Assembly (NCBI GenBank): GCA_016869215.1
Contig: VGEP01000014.1
Location: 1 to 64,000 of the forward strand
Direction: 5' to 3'
Length of the DNA stretch: 64,000 nt
Origin: Alphaproteobacteria bacterium
GTDB lineage: Bacteria; Pseudomonadota; Alphaproteobacteria; Rhizobiales; Xanthobacteraceae
Part shown: piece by piece, positions 8,411 to 16,553 of the stretch
Numbering within the stretch: position 1 is the first letter of the stretch
How the letters are laid out: each line of letters opens with the position of its first letter
The notes under the pieces: generated by a model
The model's database searches: none
What the model was told of the DNA's origin: nothing
Seen by the model: the letters and a program-made list of their open reading frames with translations, nothing else
Translations under genes and position numbers: made by a program

Positions 8411-9598
8411 ATGGCTTACGACATCGGAAACCTCTCACCCCGGCTCAAATGGGCAACAGGCGCGGCCTTGGTCCTGGTCGCGATCGGTGGCGCCTATGCG
8501 TTCCGGGGTGGAGGTACCGTTACGCTTCGTGTGGCTGCGGCCGAGAAGAACGTCGAGGTCCGCGTCTTTGGCATCGGCACGGTCGAAGCGCAGGTCCTGT
8601 CCAAGGTCGGGTTTCAGACCGGCGGACGAATCCAGGCGGTGCACGCCGACCAGGGCGACCTCGTGAAGGCCGGCACCGTGCTGGCGAAGCTCGACGACGA
8701 CACGCAGCGCGCAAAGGTGCTCAAGAGCGAGGCGGCGAGGCGGCAGGCCGCGGCCACGCTCTCGCGCACGCAGGCCCAACGACAGCGCGTGGAAGCGACC
8801 TACAAGCAGAAGCAGAGCGTCAACCAGCGCCGCCAGACATTGGCCGGCCGCGGCTCGGTATCGCAGGAAGCCGCCGAGGACGCGCAGTCGGCCGAAGACG
8901 CCGCGCGCGGCGACCTTGCCGTGGTCGAGGCCGACGCCGCGATCGCTGCGGGCCTGCAGGACGACGCCGCGGCCCAGCACCGGTTCGAAGCCGCCGTGCT
9001 GGAGCAGCACGAGTTGAAGGCGCCGTTCGACGCCCGCGTCATCGCACGCCACAAGGAAGTCGGCAGCATCGCCAATCCGGGCGAAGCCGTGTTCACGCTG
9101 ATCGCACCGCAGTCGATCTGGGTGCGCGCGCATGTCGACGAATCGCTGGCCGGCGGGCTTGCTGCGGGCCAGACCGCCTACGTGAGGCTGCGCTCGGAAG
9201 GCAACCGGCTGGTCGAAACGCAAGTGGTGCGGATCGACCAGGAGAACGACCGCACAACGGAGGAGCGGCGAATCTACGTGCGCTGCAAGGTCTGCGATCC
9301 GCAGCATCCGATGCGCTTCCTCGGCGAGCAGGCGGAAGTCGAAATCGTCAAGCGCGTCATTGCGGAGGGCCTGTTCGTGCCGCTGACCTCGGTCGAAGGC
9401 TACGACGGCCGCAGCGGCACGGTGTGGGCGATCCGCGACGGGCGCCTAGCGAAGATTCGCGTGAACCTCGGCGACCGGCTGCTCGACGGGCGCGTACACG
9501 TCACCTCGGCGCTGCCACCGGGCGTTTCGATCGTTACCGACGGACGGAGCGATCTGCGCGAGGGACGCGCGGCGCGCGCCGCCGCACCCGGAGGATGA
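8411..9598 (+). CDS. HlyD-family periplasmic adaptor of an ABC exporter (DevB-like)
   Basis: The 395-residue protein has one N-terminal membrane segment (about residues 14-31), a lipoyl/barrel-sandwich half motif (VEAQVLSKVGFQTGGRIQAVHADQGD and LVKAGTVLAKLDDD in pieces), an Ala/Gln/Arg-rich coiled-coil hairpin (about 90-190), the second lipoyl half LKAPFDARVIARHKEVGS, and a beta-barrel tail. This is the membrane-fusion protein layout. It bridges an inner-membrane ABC pump and the periplasm or outer membrane. An in-frame ATG at 8348 exists, but 8411 begins close before the membrane helix. Its stop is 4 bases before the permease gene, so adaptor, permease and ATPase form one operon. Confidence 0.85.
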   Translation: MAYDIGNLSPRLKWATGAALVLVAIGGAYAFRGGGTVTLRVAAAEKNVEVRVFGIGTVEAQVLSKVGFQTGGRIQAVHADQGDLVKAGTVLAKLDDDTQRAKVLKSEAARRQAAATLSRTQAQRQRVEATYKQKQSVNQRRQTLAGRGSVSQEAAEDAQSAEDAARGDLAVVEADAAIAAGLQDDAAAQHRFEAAVLEQHELKAPFDARVIARHKEVGSIANPGEAVFTLIAPQSIWVRAHVDESLAGGLAAGQTAYVRLRSEGNRLVETQVVRIDQENDRTTEERRIYVRCKVCDPQHPMRFLGEQAEVEIVKRVIAEGLFVPLTSVEGYDGRSGTVWAIRDGRLAKIRVNLGDRLLDGRVHVTSALPPGVSIVTDGRSDLREGRAARAAAPGG

Positions 9599-9602
9599 CG
9601 CC

Positions 9603-10754
9603 TTGAACCTCGCGCTGAAAGACATCCGGCACAATCTCGGCCGGTTCCTGCTCACATGCCTGGGCTTGAGCCTGCTGCTCGGCATCGTGCTGGCGATGAT
9701 CGGCATCTATCGCGGGCTGATCCTGGAATCGCTCGGCCTCGCGCGCGCCGCGAACGCCCACGTCTGGGTGGTGGAGGGCGGCACGCGCGGACCGTTCGCG
9801 GAAGCCTCGCGCCTTCCCGGCGACACCCGCGAAGCGATCGCCGCGCAGTGGGGCGTCGCCGCCGCGGGCGCGGTCGCCTATCAGAACGTCGAGGCGCAGC
9901 ACCGCGGCGCGATCAAACGCATGCTCGTGGTCGGCGCCGAGATCGGCCGCCCCGGCGAAGCGCCGCAGATCGTCGCCGGACGGCCGATCCTGCGCAGCCG
10001 CTACGAGGCCATCGCCGACCGCCGCGCAGGCCTTGCCCTCGGCGAGCAGGTCAAGCTCGGCCGCGACACGTTCACGGTCGTCGGGCACACCGAAAATCTC
10101 GTCGCCTCCGGCGGCGATCCCGTCGTCTACATCACGCTGCGCGACGCGCAGAAGCTGCAGTTCGACCTCACGCCGGCGGCGACGCGGCGCGAGGCCGCGC
10201 GCACGCAGGCCGCCGGGACCGCGGCGGCCGGCGGCTCGACCGACACCGTCAACGCCGTGCTGGTGCGGCTCCTGCCCGGCGTCGACGCCGAGGCGTTCGC
10301 GGCCGGCATCGTGCGCTGGAAGCAGCTCGGCGCGCTGACGCAGTCGCAGCAGGAAGCGGTGCTGTCGCGCTCGGTGATCGAGCGCGCGCGCCAGCAGATC
10401 GGCATGTTCACGAGTCTCTTGATGATTGTGTCGACCGTGATCATCGGTCTGATCGTCTACACCATGACCATCGACAAGAAGAAATCCATCGCCACGCTCA
10501 AACTGATCGGCGCGCCCGACCGCCGCATCGTCGGGCTGATCGTGCAACAGGCGCTGGCCATGGGGGTGATCGGCTTCGCGGCGGGCGCGGTGCTGATCAA
10601 CCTGACGCACGGCTACTTTCCGCGCCGGCTGGTGCTGGAGCCGACCGACGCCATGGTGCTGTCCGGAATTGTGCTGGTGGTCTGCCTGCTGGCGAGCGGG
10701 CTCGGCGTGCGCGCCGCGCTCAAGATCGACCCGGCCTCGGCATTGGCGGGCTGA
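9603..10754 (+). CDS. ABC exporter permease, FtsX/MacB-like (DevC type)
   Basis: A 383-residue permease with a membrane helix near residues 13-36, a large periplasmic domain (about 37-270), and three C-terminal helices (about 272-293, 315-340 and 350-372), the FtsX-domain topology. The phrase KKSIATLKLIGAPDRRIVGLIVQQ between helices 2 and 3 is the coupling region typical of the DevC and MacB type. It lies 4 bases after the adaptor gene, and its stop is 2 bases before the ATPase start. Heterocyst-type DevBCA exports glycolipids in cyanobacteria, but many proteobacterial relatives export unknown substrates, so the cargo here cannot be assigned. Confidence 0.85.
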   Translation: MNLALKDIRHNLGRFLLTCLGLSLLLGIVLAMIGIYRGLILESLGLARAANAHVWVVEGGTRGPFAEASRLPGDTREAIAAQWGVAAAGAVAYQNVEAQHRGAIKRMLVVGAEIGRPGEAPQIVAGRPILRSRYEAIADRRAGLALGEQVKLGRDTFTVVGHTENLVASGGDPVVYITLRDAQKLQFDLTPAATRREAARTQAAGTAAAGGSTDTVNAVLVRLLPGVDAEAFAAGIVRWKQLGALTQSQQEAVLSRSVIERARQQIGMFTSLLMIVSTVIIGLIVYTMTIDKKKSIATLKLIGAPDRRIVGLIVQQALAMGVIGFAAGAVLINLTHGYFPRRLVLEPTDAMVLSGIVLVVCLLASGLGVRAALKIDPASALAG

Positions 10755-10756
10755 CC

Positions 10757-11461
10757 ATGAGCGAAGAACCCGTCGTCAGTCTGAAAGCGATCGGCAAGCA
10801 CTTCGGTGAAGGCGCAACGCGGGTCGACGCGCTGCGCGACATCGCGCTCGACGTGTTCCCCGGCACCGTGATCGGCCTGCGCGGCCCGAGCGGATCGGGC
10901 AAGAGCACGCTGCTCAACGTCATCGGTTGCATCACCGAGCCAAACTCGGGGAGCATGTGGCTCAACGGCGAACTGGTCTACGACGACAAATGGCTGCGCT
11001 CCGACCTGCGCGGGCTGCGGCTTGAAAAGATCGGCTTCATCTTCCAGTCGCACAATCTGCTGCCGTTTCTCAACGCCTGGGAGAACGTCGCCATCGCGCG
11101 CATCCTCGCCGGCGCGACAAAGGCGCAGGCCAGAGCCCGCGCGCTGGAACTCCTCGACTATCTCGGCGTCAGCCACCGCAAGGACGCCATGCCGGGACAG
11201 CTCTCCGGCGGCGAAGCGCAGCGCATCGCGATCGCGCGCGCGATGGCGAACGATCCGCGCATCATCCTGGCCGACGAGCCGACGGCCGCGCTCGATTCCC
11301 AGCGCGCCGGGATCGTCATGGACCTGATGCGCAAGGTCGCCGAGGAGCGGCGCACGGCGGTGATCGTGGTGACCCATGACGAGAAGATATTCAACCGCTT
11401 CGACCACATCTTCGCGCTGCGCGACGGCATGCTGGAAGCGCCCGCGGCGAAGGCGGCGTAA
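10757..11461 (+). CDS. ABC exporter ATP-binding protein (DevA/LolD-like)
   Basis: This 234-residue cytoplasmic ATPase has all nucleotide-binding signatures: Walker A GPSGSGKST, Q-loop in FIFQSHNLLPF, ABC signature LSGGEAQRIAIARA, Walker B IILADEPTAALD and the switch histidine in VVTHDEKIF. The DEPTAALDS form and short length place it with the LolD/MacB/DevA exporters. It starts 2 bases after the permease stop and completes the adaptor-permease-ATPase unit. No outer-membrane TolC-like gene is in the window, so one must be supplied from elsewhere if the pump spans both membranes. Confidence 0.9.
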   Translation: MSEEPVVSLKAIGKHFGEGATRVDALRDIALDVFPGTVIGLRGPSGSGKSTLLNVIGCITEPNSGSMWLNGELVYDDKWLRSDLRGLRLEKIGFIFQSHNLLPFLNAWENVAIARILAGATKAQARARALELLDYLGVSHRKDAMPGQLSGGEAQRIAIARAMANDPRIILADEPTAALDSQRAGIVMDLMRKVAEERRTAVIVVTHDEKIFNRFDHIFALRDGMLEAPAAKAA

Positions 11462-11591
11462 ACGGCGCGGATCGCAGCCGCCCGCGCGCCACGGTTAATC
11501 CATTCTCAACCCTACCCGCTCGATTTGATGGACGTTTTGCCGCTGCCCCGGCATTTTGGCCCGTCAATCCATGCCTGAAGGAGGCGGACCG

Positions 11592-12554
11592 ATGGCCATG
11601 CCGTTCCCGTCGGGCCATGCGCTGCTCGATCTGCTCGCCAGGGCGCCCTACGGGGTGCGCCAGGGATTGCTCGGCACCGCCTATCTGCTGGTGCCGCGCC
11701 GGCTGCCCGGCCTGATTCCGCTTGCGCTCGCCACGCTGCGCGACCTGCCGCGCGTCAAGCATCCGATCGTGCCCGATCCCAGCATGGCGCTCGACGTGCC
11801 GGATGGGTTTTGCGGACTCGCCGGCCGCATCGGCGTGCCGGAACTGCTGGAGGGCTACCGCCGCGGGCTGTTCGCGATGAGCCACATCGGCCCGCTGAAG
11901 TGGTGGGCGCCGCGGCACCGCATGGTGCTGTTCTTCGACCAGACGCGGATCGAAAAGAACACCCGGCGGCTGATCCGCAACGGCAAGTTCACCGTCACCT
12001 TCGACCGCGCGTTCCGCGACGTGTTGCGAAACTGCGCCGAGCCGCGCCCCGGCGCCACGCCGCTCACCTGGCTGACGCCGCGCATGCAGGCGCTGTTCGA
12101 GGACGCGCACGAACAGGGTCACGCGCATTCGGTCGAGGTCTGGGAGGACGGCGCGCTGGTCGGCGGGCTCTACGGACTCGCGGTCGGCCGCGTGTTCTTC
12201 ACCGAGTCGCAGTTCCACACGGCGCGCGATTCGTCGAAGATCGGCTTCGCGGTGTTCAACAGGCACCTGCAGGCCTGGGGCTTCGCCATGAACGACGGCA
12301 AGTTCCCGACGCGCTATCTCGGCAGCAGCGGCTTTGCACCGATCACGCGCGCGGAGTTCTCGGTGCTCACGCAGCGCCACGGCTCGCAGCCCGGCTATGT
12401 CGGACGCTGGCAGACCGATCCCGAACTGATGGACGACAAGTGGCAGCCGGAGGCGGACGGCGGCACCAAACGCGGGCACGTGCTGCCGCACGGCACCGCG
12501 TGTCCGTACAGCGTCGAGGAACTGCTCACGACGCAGCGAAGCTGCACGTGGTGA
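11592..12554 (+). CDS. Aat-like (leucyl/phenylalanyl-tRNA-protein transferase) paralogue, atypical
   Basis: The 320-residue protein carries the L/F-transferase fold signatures ELLEGYRRGLF, KWWAPRHRMVLFF, FDRAFRDVL and VGGLYGLAVGRVFFTES. True Aat attaches Leu or Phe to N-terminal Lys/Arg of proteins for ClpAPS degradation. Two oddities: about 80 residues precede the domain, where E. coli Aat (234 residues) has a much shorter leader, and the catalytic D-x-Q region (IDCQ in E. coli) reads MNDGKF here, so the glutamine is missing. I therefore call it a paralogue, not aat. The ATG at 11592 is preceded by a strong site, aaggagg at 11578-11584. It follows the exporter operon by 130 bases and converges on argH, 3 bases apart. 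Confidence 0.7.
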   Translation: MAMPFPSGHALLDLLARAPYGVRQGLLGTAYLLVPRRLPGLIPLALATLRDLPRVKHPIVPDPSMALDVPDGFCGLAGRIGVPELLEGYRRGLFAMSHIGPLKWWAPRHRMVLFFDQTRIEKNTRRLIRNGKFTVTFDRAFRDVLRNCAEPRPGATPLTWLTPRMQALFEDAHEQGHAHSVEVWEDGALVGGLYGLAVGRVFFTESQFHTARDSSKIGFAVFNRHLQAWGFAMNDGKFPTRYLGSSGFAPITRAEFSVLTQRHGSQPGYVGRWQTDPELMDDKWQPEADGGTKRGHVLPHGTACPYSVEELLTTQRSCTW

Positions 12555-12557
12555 GCG

Positions 12558-13949
12558 TCACTCCCGCTCTTTGTCGAGTTGCTTAAGCCACCGTTTCGCC
12601 TGCGCGCGGACGTTTTTCGGCGCGGTGCCGCCGTAGCTCGTGCGGCTCTCGACCGAGCGCTCGACCGACAGCACGTCGTACACCGGCTTGGCAATGCGCG
12701 GCTCGACAAGCTGCATTTCCTTGAGCGGCAGCTTGTGCAGCTCGACGCCTTCGGCTGCGGCTCTCGCGACAATGCGGCCGGTGACATGGTGCGCCTCGCG
12801 GAACGGCATTTTCAGAGTCCGCACCAGCCAGTCGGCGAGGTCGGTCGCGGTCGAATAGCCCTGGCCCGCGGCCTCCTTCATGCGCCTGACGTCGGGCTGC
12901 ATGTCGCGCACCATGCCGGTCATGGCGTCGATCGACAGCGCGAGCGCGTCGAAGGCATCGATGGTGCCTTCCTTGTCCTCCTGCATGTCCTTCTGGTAGG
13001 CGAGCGGCAGGCCCTTCATCACCATCAGGATGGAATTGAGCGCGCCGACGATGCGCCCGGTCTTGGCGCGCACCAGCTCCGCCGCGTCCGGGTTGCGCTT
13101 CTGCGGCATGATCGAGGAGCCGGTGGTGAACTTGTCGGAGAGCTTGATCAGCCCCGTGAGCGGCGAGGTCCAGATCACGATCTCCTCGGCAAAGCGCGAC
13201 AGATGCACGGAGGCGATGGCCGCGGCGGCGAGCGTCTCCATCACGAAGTCGCGGTCGGACACGGCGTCGAGCGAATTCGCCATCGGTCCGTCGAATTCCA
13301 GCGCCTCCGACGTCGCGTGCCGGTCGACCGGAAACGACGTGCCGGCCAGCGCGGCTGCGCCGAGCGGCGAGTCGTTGAGCCGCGCGCGCGCGCCGGCGAG
13401 CCGGTTGCGGTCGCGTGCCGCCATCTCAACATAGGCGAGCAGGTGATGGCCGAAGGTCACCGGCTGCGCGGTCTGCAGGTGGGTGAAGCCCGGCATCACG
13501 GTCGCGGCGTGTTCCAGCGCCTTCTCGGCCAACGCCCGCTGATAATCCGACAGCAGCCCGTCGATATCGTCGATCCGCGCCCGCACCCAGAGCCGGAAGT
13601 CGGTCGCGACCTGGTCGTTGCGCGAGCGCGCGGTGTGCAGCCGTCCGGCGGCCGGGCCGATCAGCTCGGCCAGCCGGGCCTCGACGTTCATATGGATGTC
13701 TTCCAGCGCCCGCTTGAACTTGAACTTGCCGGACCCGATCTCTGACAGGATCGTGTCTAGACCCTGGACGATCTTGCGGGCATCGTCCGCCCCGATGATG
13801 CCTTGTTCGGCCAGCATGCCGGCGTGGGCCTTGCTCGCGGCGATGTCCTGCCGGTACAGGTGCCAGTCGAAGTCGATCGAAACGTTGATCTTCTCCATGA
13901 TGGCGTCGGGAGCCGACGCAAAGCGCCCGCCCCACATCTTGTTGGCCAT
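12558..13949 (-). CDS. argH: Argininosuccinate lyase
   Basis: The last arginine-synthesis enzyme, splitting argininosuccinate to arginine and fumarate in the cytoplasm. The family signature [12 protein letters not shown] is intact, as are [12 protein letters not shown] and [14 protein letters not shown] chose the ATG at 13949 (463 residues, [10 protein letters not shown]), which matches the usual beginning of this enzyme in relatives; an ATG at 13982 would add eleven mostly Lys/Ala residues. It is divergent from the TlpA gene, with 48 bases between the starts. In related genomes argH is followed directly by lptM and lysA; here 4.3 kb of other genes intervene. Confidence 0.95.
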   Translation of the reverse strand: MANKMWGGRFASAPDAIMEKINVSIDFDWHLYRQDIAASKAHAGMLAEQGIIGADDARKIVQGLDTILSEIGSGKFKFKRALEDIHMNVEARLAELIGPAAGRLHTARSRNDQVATDFRLWVRARIDDIDGLLSDYQRALAEKALEHAATVMPGFTHLQTAQPVTFGHHLLAYVEMAARDRNRLAGARARLNDSPLGAAALAGTSFPVDRHATSEALEFDGPMANSLDAVSDRDFVMETLAAAAIASVHLSRFAEEIVIWTSPLTGLIKLSDKFTTGSSIMPQKRNPDAAELVRAKTGRIVGALNSILMVMKGLPLAYQKDMQEDKEGTIDAFDALALSIDAMTGMVRDMQPDVRRMKEAAGQGYSTATDLADWLVRTLKMPFREAHHVTGRIVARAAAEGVELHKLPLKEMQLVEPRIAKPVYDVLSVERSVESRTSYGGTAPKNVRAQAKRWLKQLDKERE

Positions 13950-13997
13950 GACACGCTTCTTTTTTGCCGCCTTCTTAGCCACCTGGATTCACCGCTC

Positions 13998-14663
13998 ATG
14001 ACCGGCCCGCGGGACGCCGCCCGACGCCACGCCATCTGGCGTCTCGTCATGGTCCTGCTCGGCGGCGTCGTGGGAGTCGCCGTTGGGCTTGCGGGGATAT
14101 ACGGGATCGCACACCTGACAGGCAAATCTCAGGTCGCGGCGGAGTGCCGTCCGGCGGTGGAAACCGCACAAAAAATCGCGCCTTTGGCCAAGGGCGAGGT
14201 CGCTGCGCTGGCGATCGCCAAGGCGCCGAAGGTCATCCCGGCCCTTACTTTCAAGGACGCGGCGGGGGCGCAGAAGTCGCTCGCCGACTGGCGCGGCCGG
14301 ACCGTGCTGCTGAACCTGTGGGCGACCTGGTGCGTGCCCTGCCGCAAGGAAATGCCGGCGCTCGACGAACTTCAGGGCAAGCTCGGCGGCGCGGACTTCG
14401 AAGTGGTCGCGGTCAACATCGACACCCGCGATCCGGGCAAACCGCAGGCCTGGCTCAAGGAGAATGGCGTCAACCGCCTCGCCTATTACGCCGACAACAC
14501 CGCGAAGGTGTTTCAGGACCTCAAAGAGATCGGCAAGGCCTTCGGCATGCCGACGACGCTCTTGATCGATCCGCGCGGCTGCGAGCTTGCGACGCTCGCC
14601 GGGCCCGCCGAATGGGCGAGCGCGGACGCAATTGGGCTGGTGAAAGCGGCGCTCGGGAAGTAG
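13998..14663 (+). CDS. tlpA: TlpA-type thiol:disulfide interchange protein
   Basis: A 221-residue membrane-anchored periplasmic thioredoxin. A single hydrophobic segment spans about residues 14-38, and the active site is C112-V-P-C115 in NLWATWCVPCRKEMP, with the cis-proline in FGMPTTLLID. Tethered TlpA proteins keep cysteines of cytochrome oxidase assembly factors reduced in Bradyrhizobium, and the divergent placement beside argH is the same as there. A conserved extra cysteine pair is suggested by C50 and the CEL motif near residue 195. The start ATG at 13998 places the hydrophobic anchor correctly; the frame is open upstream but overlaps argH. Confidence 0.88.
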   Translation: MTGPRDAARRHAIWRLVMVLLGGVVGVAVGLAGIYGIAHLTGKSQVAAECRPAVETAQKIAPLAKGEVAALAIAKAPKVIPALTFKDAAGAQKSLADWRGRTVLLNLWATWCVPCRKEMPALDELQGKLGGADFEVVAVNIDTRDPGKPQAWLKENGVNRLAYYADNTAKVFQDLKEIGKAFGMPTTLLIDPRGCELATLAGPAEWASADAIGLVKAALGK

Positions 14664-14699
14664 CGAGCGCCCGGAATAACCGCGAAGCGTCCGAGCCCG

Positions 14700-14900
14700 C
14701 TAAATCGAGATATCGAGATTGCCGCCGATGCCGGCGGCGGCGTTGGCGAGCGTCTGCATGTTCTCCTGCGCCGCTTCCAGCACCTGGGCGATGTCCTTCG
14801 CCGCTTCGGCGTTCATCTTCAGCATCTTCGCAGCGGCAGCCATCTGCACCTGGCCCATCTGGGCTGCGACGAAGGCGGTGGCGAGAGCTTCGATACCCAC
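14700..14900 (-). CDS. Small YjfB-like putative motility protein
   Basis: A 66-residue protein rich in Ala, Met and Gln, beginning MGIEALATAFVAAQMGQVQ and ending in GIGGNLDISI. This matches the short YjfB family annotated as putative motility proteins; biochemical function is unknown to me. It probably forms two amphipathic helices. The start is a GTG at 14900 with only a weak purine-rich stretch upstream. It sits 35 bases downstream of the repeat-bearing protein gene (14936-15418) on the same strand, so the two are likely cotranscribed. No flagellar genes are visible in the window to support the motility name. Confidence 0.65.
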   Translation of the reverse strand: MGIEALATAFVAAQMGQVQMAAAAKMLKMNAEAAKDIAQVLEAAQENMQTLANAAAGIGGNLDISI

Positions 14901-14935
14901 GTTACTGACTCACTCGACGTTCGTGCCGCGTGTCC

Positions 14936-15418
14936 TCACGCGACGATGTTGATGACCTTGTGGCCGGTCCTGAGATCGATCCGGGAGCCGTCCGCCAGCG
15001 TCAGGTAGTTGCTCTGGTCCGCAACGACTTTCGAGCCGGTCTTCAGATCGATCCGGGTGCCGTCGCTGAGCGTCAGGATGCCGGCGGAAAGATCGATGTC
15101 GCTGCCGCCGGCCTTGATTGACGTCGGTGGTTCCTTGTTTTTCCAGATCTGGATGGAATTGCGCGACTTCTCCTGGTCGGCCTTCTGAAACTTGGCTTCG
15201 GTTTCGGCCGCGATGCGCTTGAGCGCGGCCTTCGCGGCAAGCTCGCCGGCAGCCTGCATATGTTCGTGGCCGGCATTGGCAAATGCAGTGTTGGTGGCGT
15301 CCGATAGCGCCTTCGCCTGCTCCCGCACCTGCTTGGAACGCTCGCGGCGCAATTCTGCGTACTGCCAGTACGAGATCTGCTTCATCACCCCGAAGCGTCT
15401 GACCTGAACGCCGGCCAT
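14936..15418 (-). CDS. Uncharacterised protein with a duplicated LTLxDGxRIDL motif
   Basis: A 160-residue soluble-looking protein I do not recognise. Residues 13-95 are charged and helical, probably coiled coil. The C-terminus carries two near-identical 18-residue units at 115-132 and 139-156 (pattern LTLxDGxRIDLxTGxKV), which look like short beta-hairpin repeats; a degenerate copy may precede them at about 106-113. Such DG-turn repeats occur in surface or scaffold proteins, but none is identified. The start is an ATG at 15418; an alternative GTG lies 16 bases upstream in another frame. It heads a probable two-gene unit with the YjfB-like gene. Confidence 0.65.
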   Translation of the reverse strand: MAGVQVRRFGVMKQISYWQYAELRRERSKQVREQAKALSDATNTAFANAGHEHMQAAGELAAKAALKRIAAETEAKFQKADQEKSRNSIQIWKNKEPPTSIKAGGSDIDLSAGILTLSDGTRIDLKTGSKVVADQSNYLTLADGSRIDLRTGHKVINIVA

Positions 15419-15540
15419 ACTGATCCACCCTCACATGCCTGTAGGCTTAGGGCGAAAAAGTTAACAATCCGGTAGGAAATGCCGTTCCGGGTGGCCCGCG
15501 ACCGCGTGCCGCGCTAAGGGACGCGGCCCCAGGGCCCGCC

Positions 15541-16491
15541 ATGCCTCCAAACCACCCGCCTTCCCCGGACAAGCCGCTGTCGATGAGCCCGCTCGACTGG
15601 CTGCTGCTGGTCACGCTGTCGGTGCTTTGGGCCGGCTCGTTCCTGTTCGCCAAGATCGCGCTTGCCGATCTGCCGCCGCTGACGCTGGGCCTCGGCCGGG
15701 TCGCCATCGCGGCCGCCATCATTGCGATCCTGATCAAGCCGCTCGGCGGCACGGTGCCGCGCGACTTCGAGACCTGGCGGCGCTTCACGATCCTGGCGAC
15801 GGTCAACAACGCGATTCCGTTCACGCTCATCCTGCTGGGCCAGATTCACATCACCATCGGGTTGGCCTCGATCCTCAACGCCACCAGTCCGCTGTTCACG
15901 GCGCTGATCGCGCATTGGATGACGCAGGACGACAAGCTCAACCGCGGCCGCATCCTGGGCGTCGCGGTGGGCTTCGCCGGCGTGGTCATATTGCTGGGGC
16001 CGGACCTGCTGTCCGAACTCGGCACCCAGGTCTGGGCGCAGCTTGCACTGCTTGGCGCAGCACTGTCCTATTCGTTCGGCGCGCTCTATGCGCGCCGCAT
16101 GCGTGGCCTGCCGCCGGTGACGATTGCGGGCGGTCAGCTTGCGATGGCGACCGTGGTGCTGCTGCCGTTTGCGCTGGCGATCGATGGGCCATGGGCGTTC
16201 GCAAGAGCGTCGGCGGGCTCGCTCGCCGCGATGACGGCGCTCGCGGCGTTCTCCACCGCGATTGCGTATCTGATGTACTTCCGCCTGATCGCGCGGGCGG
16301 GCGCCACCAACGCCATCCTGGTGACGTTCCTCATTCCGGTGAGCGCGATCCTGCTCGGCATCGCGCTTTTGAACGAGGCCGTCGAGCCGCGGCAGATCCT
16401 GGGCATGCTGACGATCTTCGCAGGCCTCGCCGCTATCGACGGACGGCTCGTCCGCGCCATCGGCCGAAGCTTCCATCGCACGAAGCCGTGA
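15541..16491 (+). CDS. DMT-superfamily (EamA) transporter
   Basis: A 316-residue inner-membrane protein with about ten hydrophobic helices arranged as two EamA halves, the typical drug/metabolite exporter design. Recognisable features are LSVLWAGSFLFAKIAL in the first helix, the half-end signature GRILGVAVGFAGVVILLG, and a charged C-terminus after AGLAAIDGRLVRA. The substrate is unknown. The ATG at 15541 sits within the spacer after the divergent repeat-protein gene. The next gene downstream is the ArsR regulator, which has its own promoter, so this gene is probably a single transcript. Confidence 0.85.
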   Translation: MPPNHPPSPDKPLSMSPLDWLLLVTLSVLWAGSFLFAKIALADLPPLTLGLGRVAIAAAIIAILIKPLGGTVPRDFETWRRFTILATVNNAIPFTLILLGQIHITIGLASILNATSPLFTALIAHWMTQDDKLNRGRILGVAVGFAGVVILLGPDLLSELGTQVWAQLALLGAALSYSFGALYARRMRGLPPVTIAGGQLAMATVVLLPFALAIDGPWAFARASAGSLAAMTALAAFSTAIAYLMYFRLIARAGATNAILVTFLIPVSAILLGIALLNEAVEPRQILGMLTIFAGLAAIDGRLVRAIGRSFHRTKP

Positions 16492-16507
16492 GCGCGGAAC
16501 GCGCCGC

Positions 16508-16553
16508 TTGACAGTTCCCGCACTCCCGCCTAAACTTAACCTTATGGTTAAGT
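16508..16553 (+). promoter_or_regulatory. Promoter and palindromic operator over the ArsR start codon
   Basis: TTGACA at 16508-16513 is a perfect -35 hexamer; 17 bases later TAAACT at 16531-16536 matches four of six -10 positions. Transcription from it would begin about at the ATG (16544), giving a leaderless message. An 8-bp inverted repeat, acttaacc at 16534-16541 with ggttaagt at 16546-16553, spans the -10 box and start codon, the position expected for autorepression by the ArsR protein. Confidence 0.7.

Noticed and set aside
9656-10756. Long frame that would fuse extra sequence to the ABC ATPase N-terminus
   Set aside because: The added sequence is an out-of-frame shadow of the permease; the ATG at 10757 starts the conserved ATPase.
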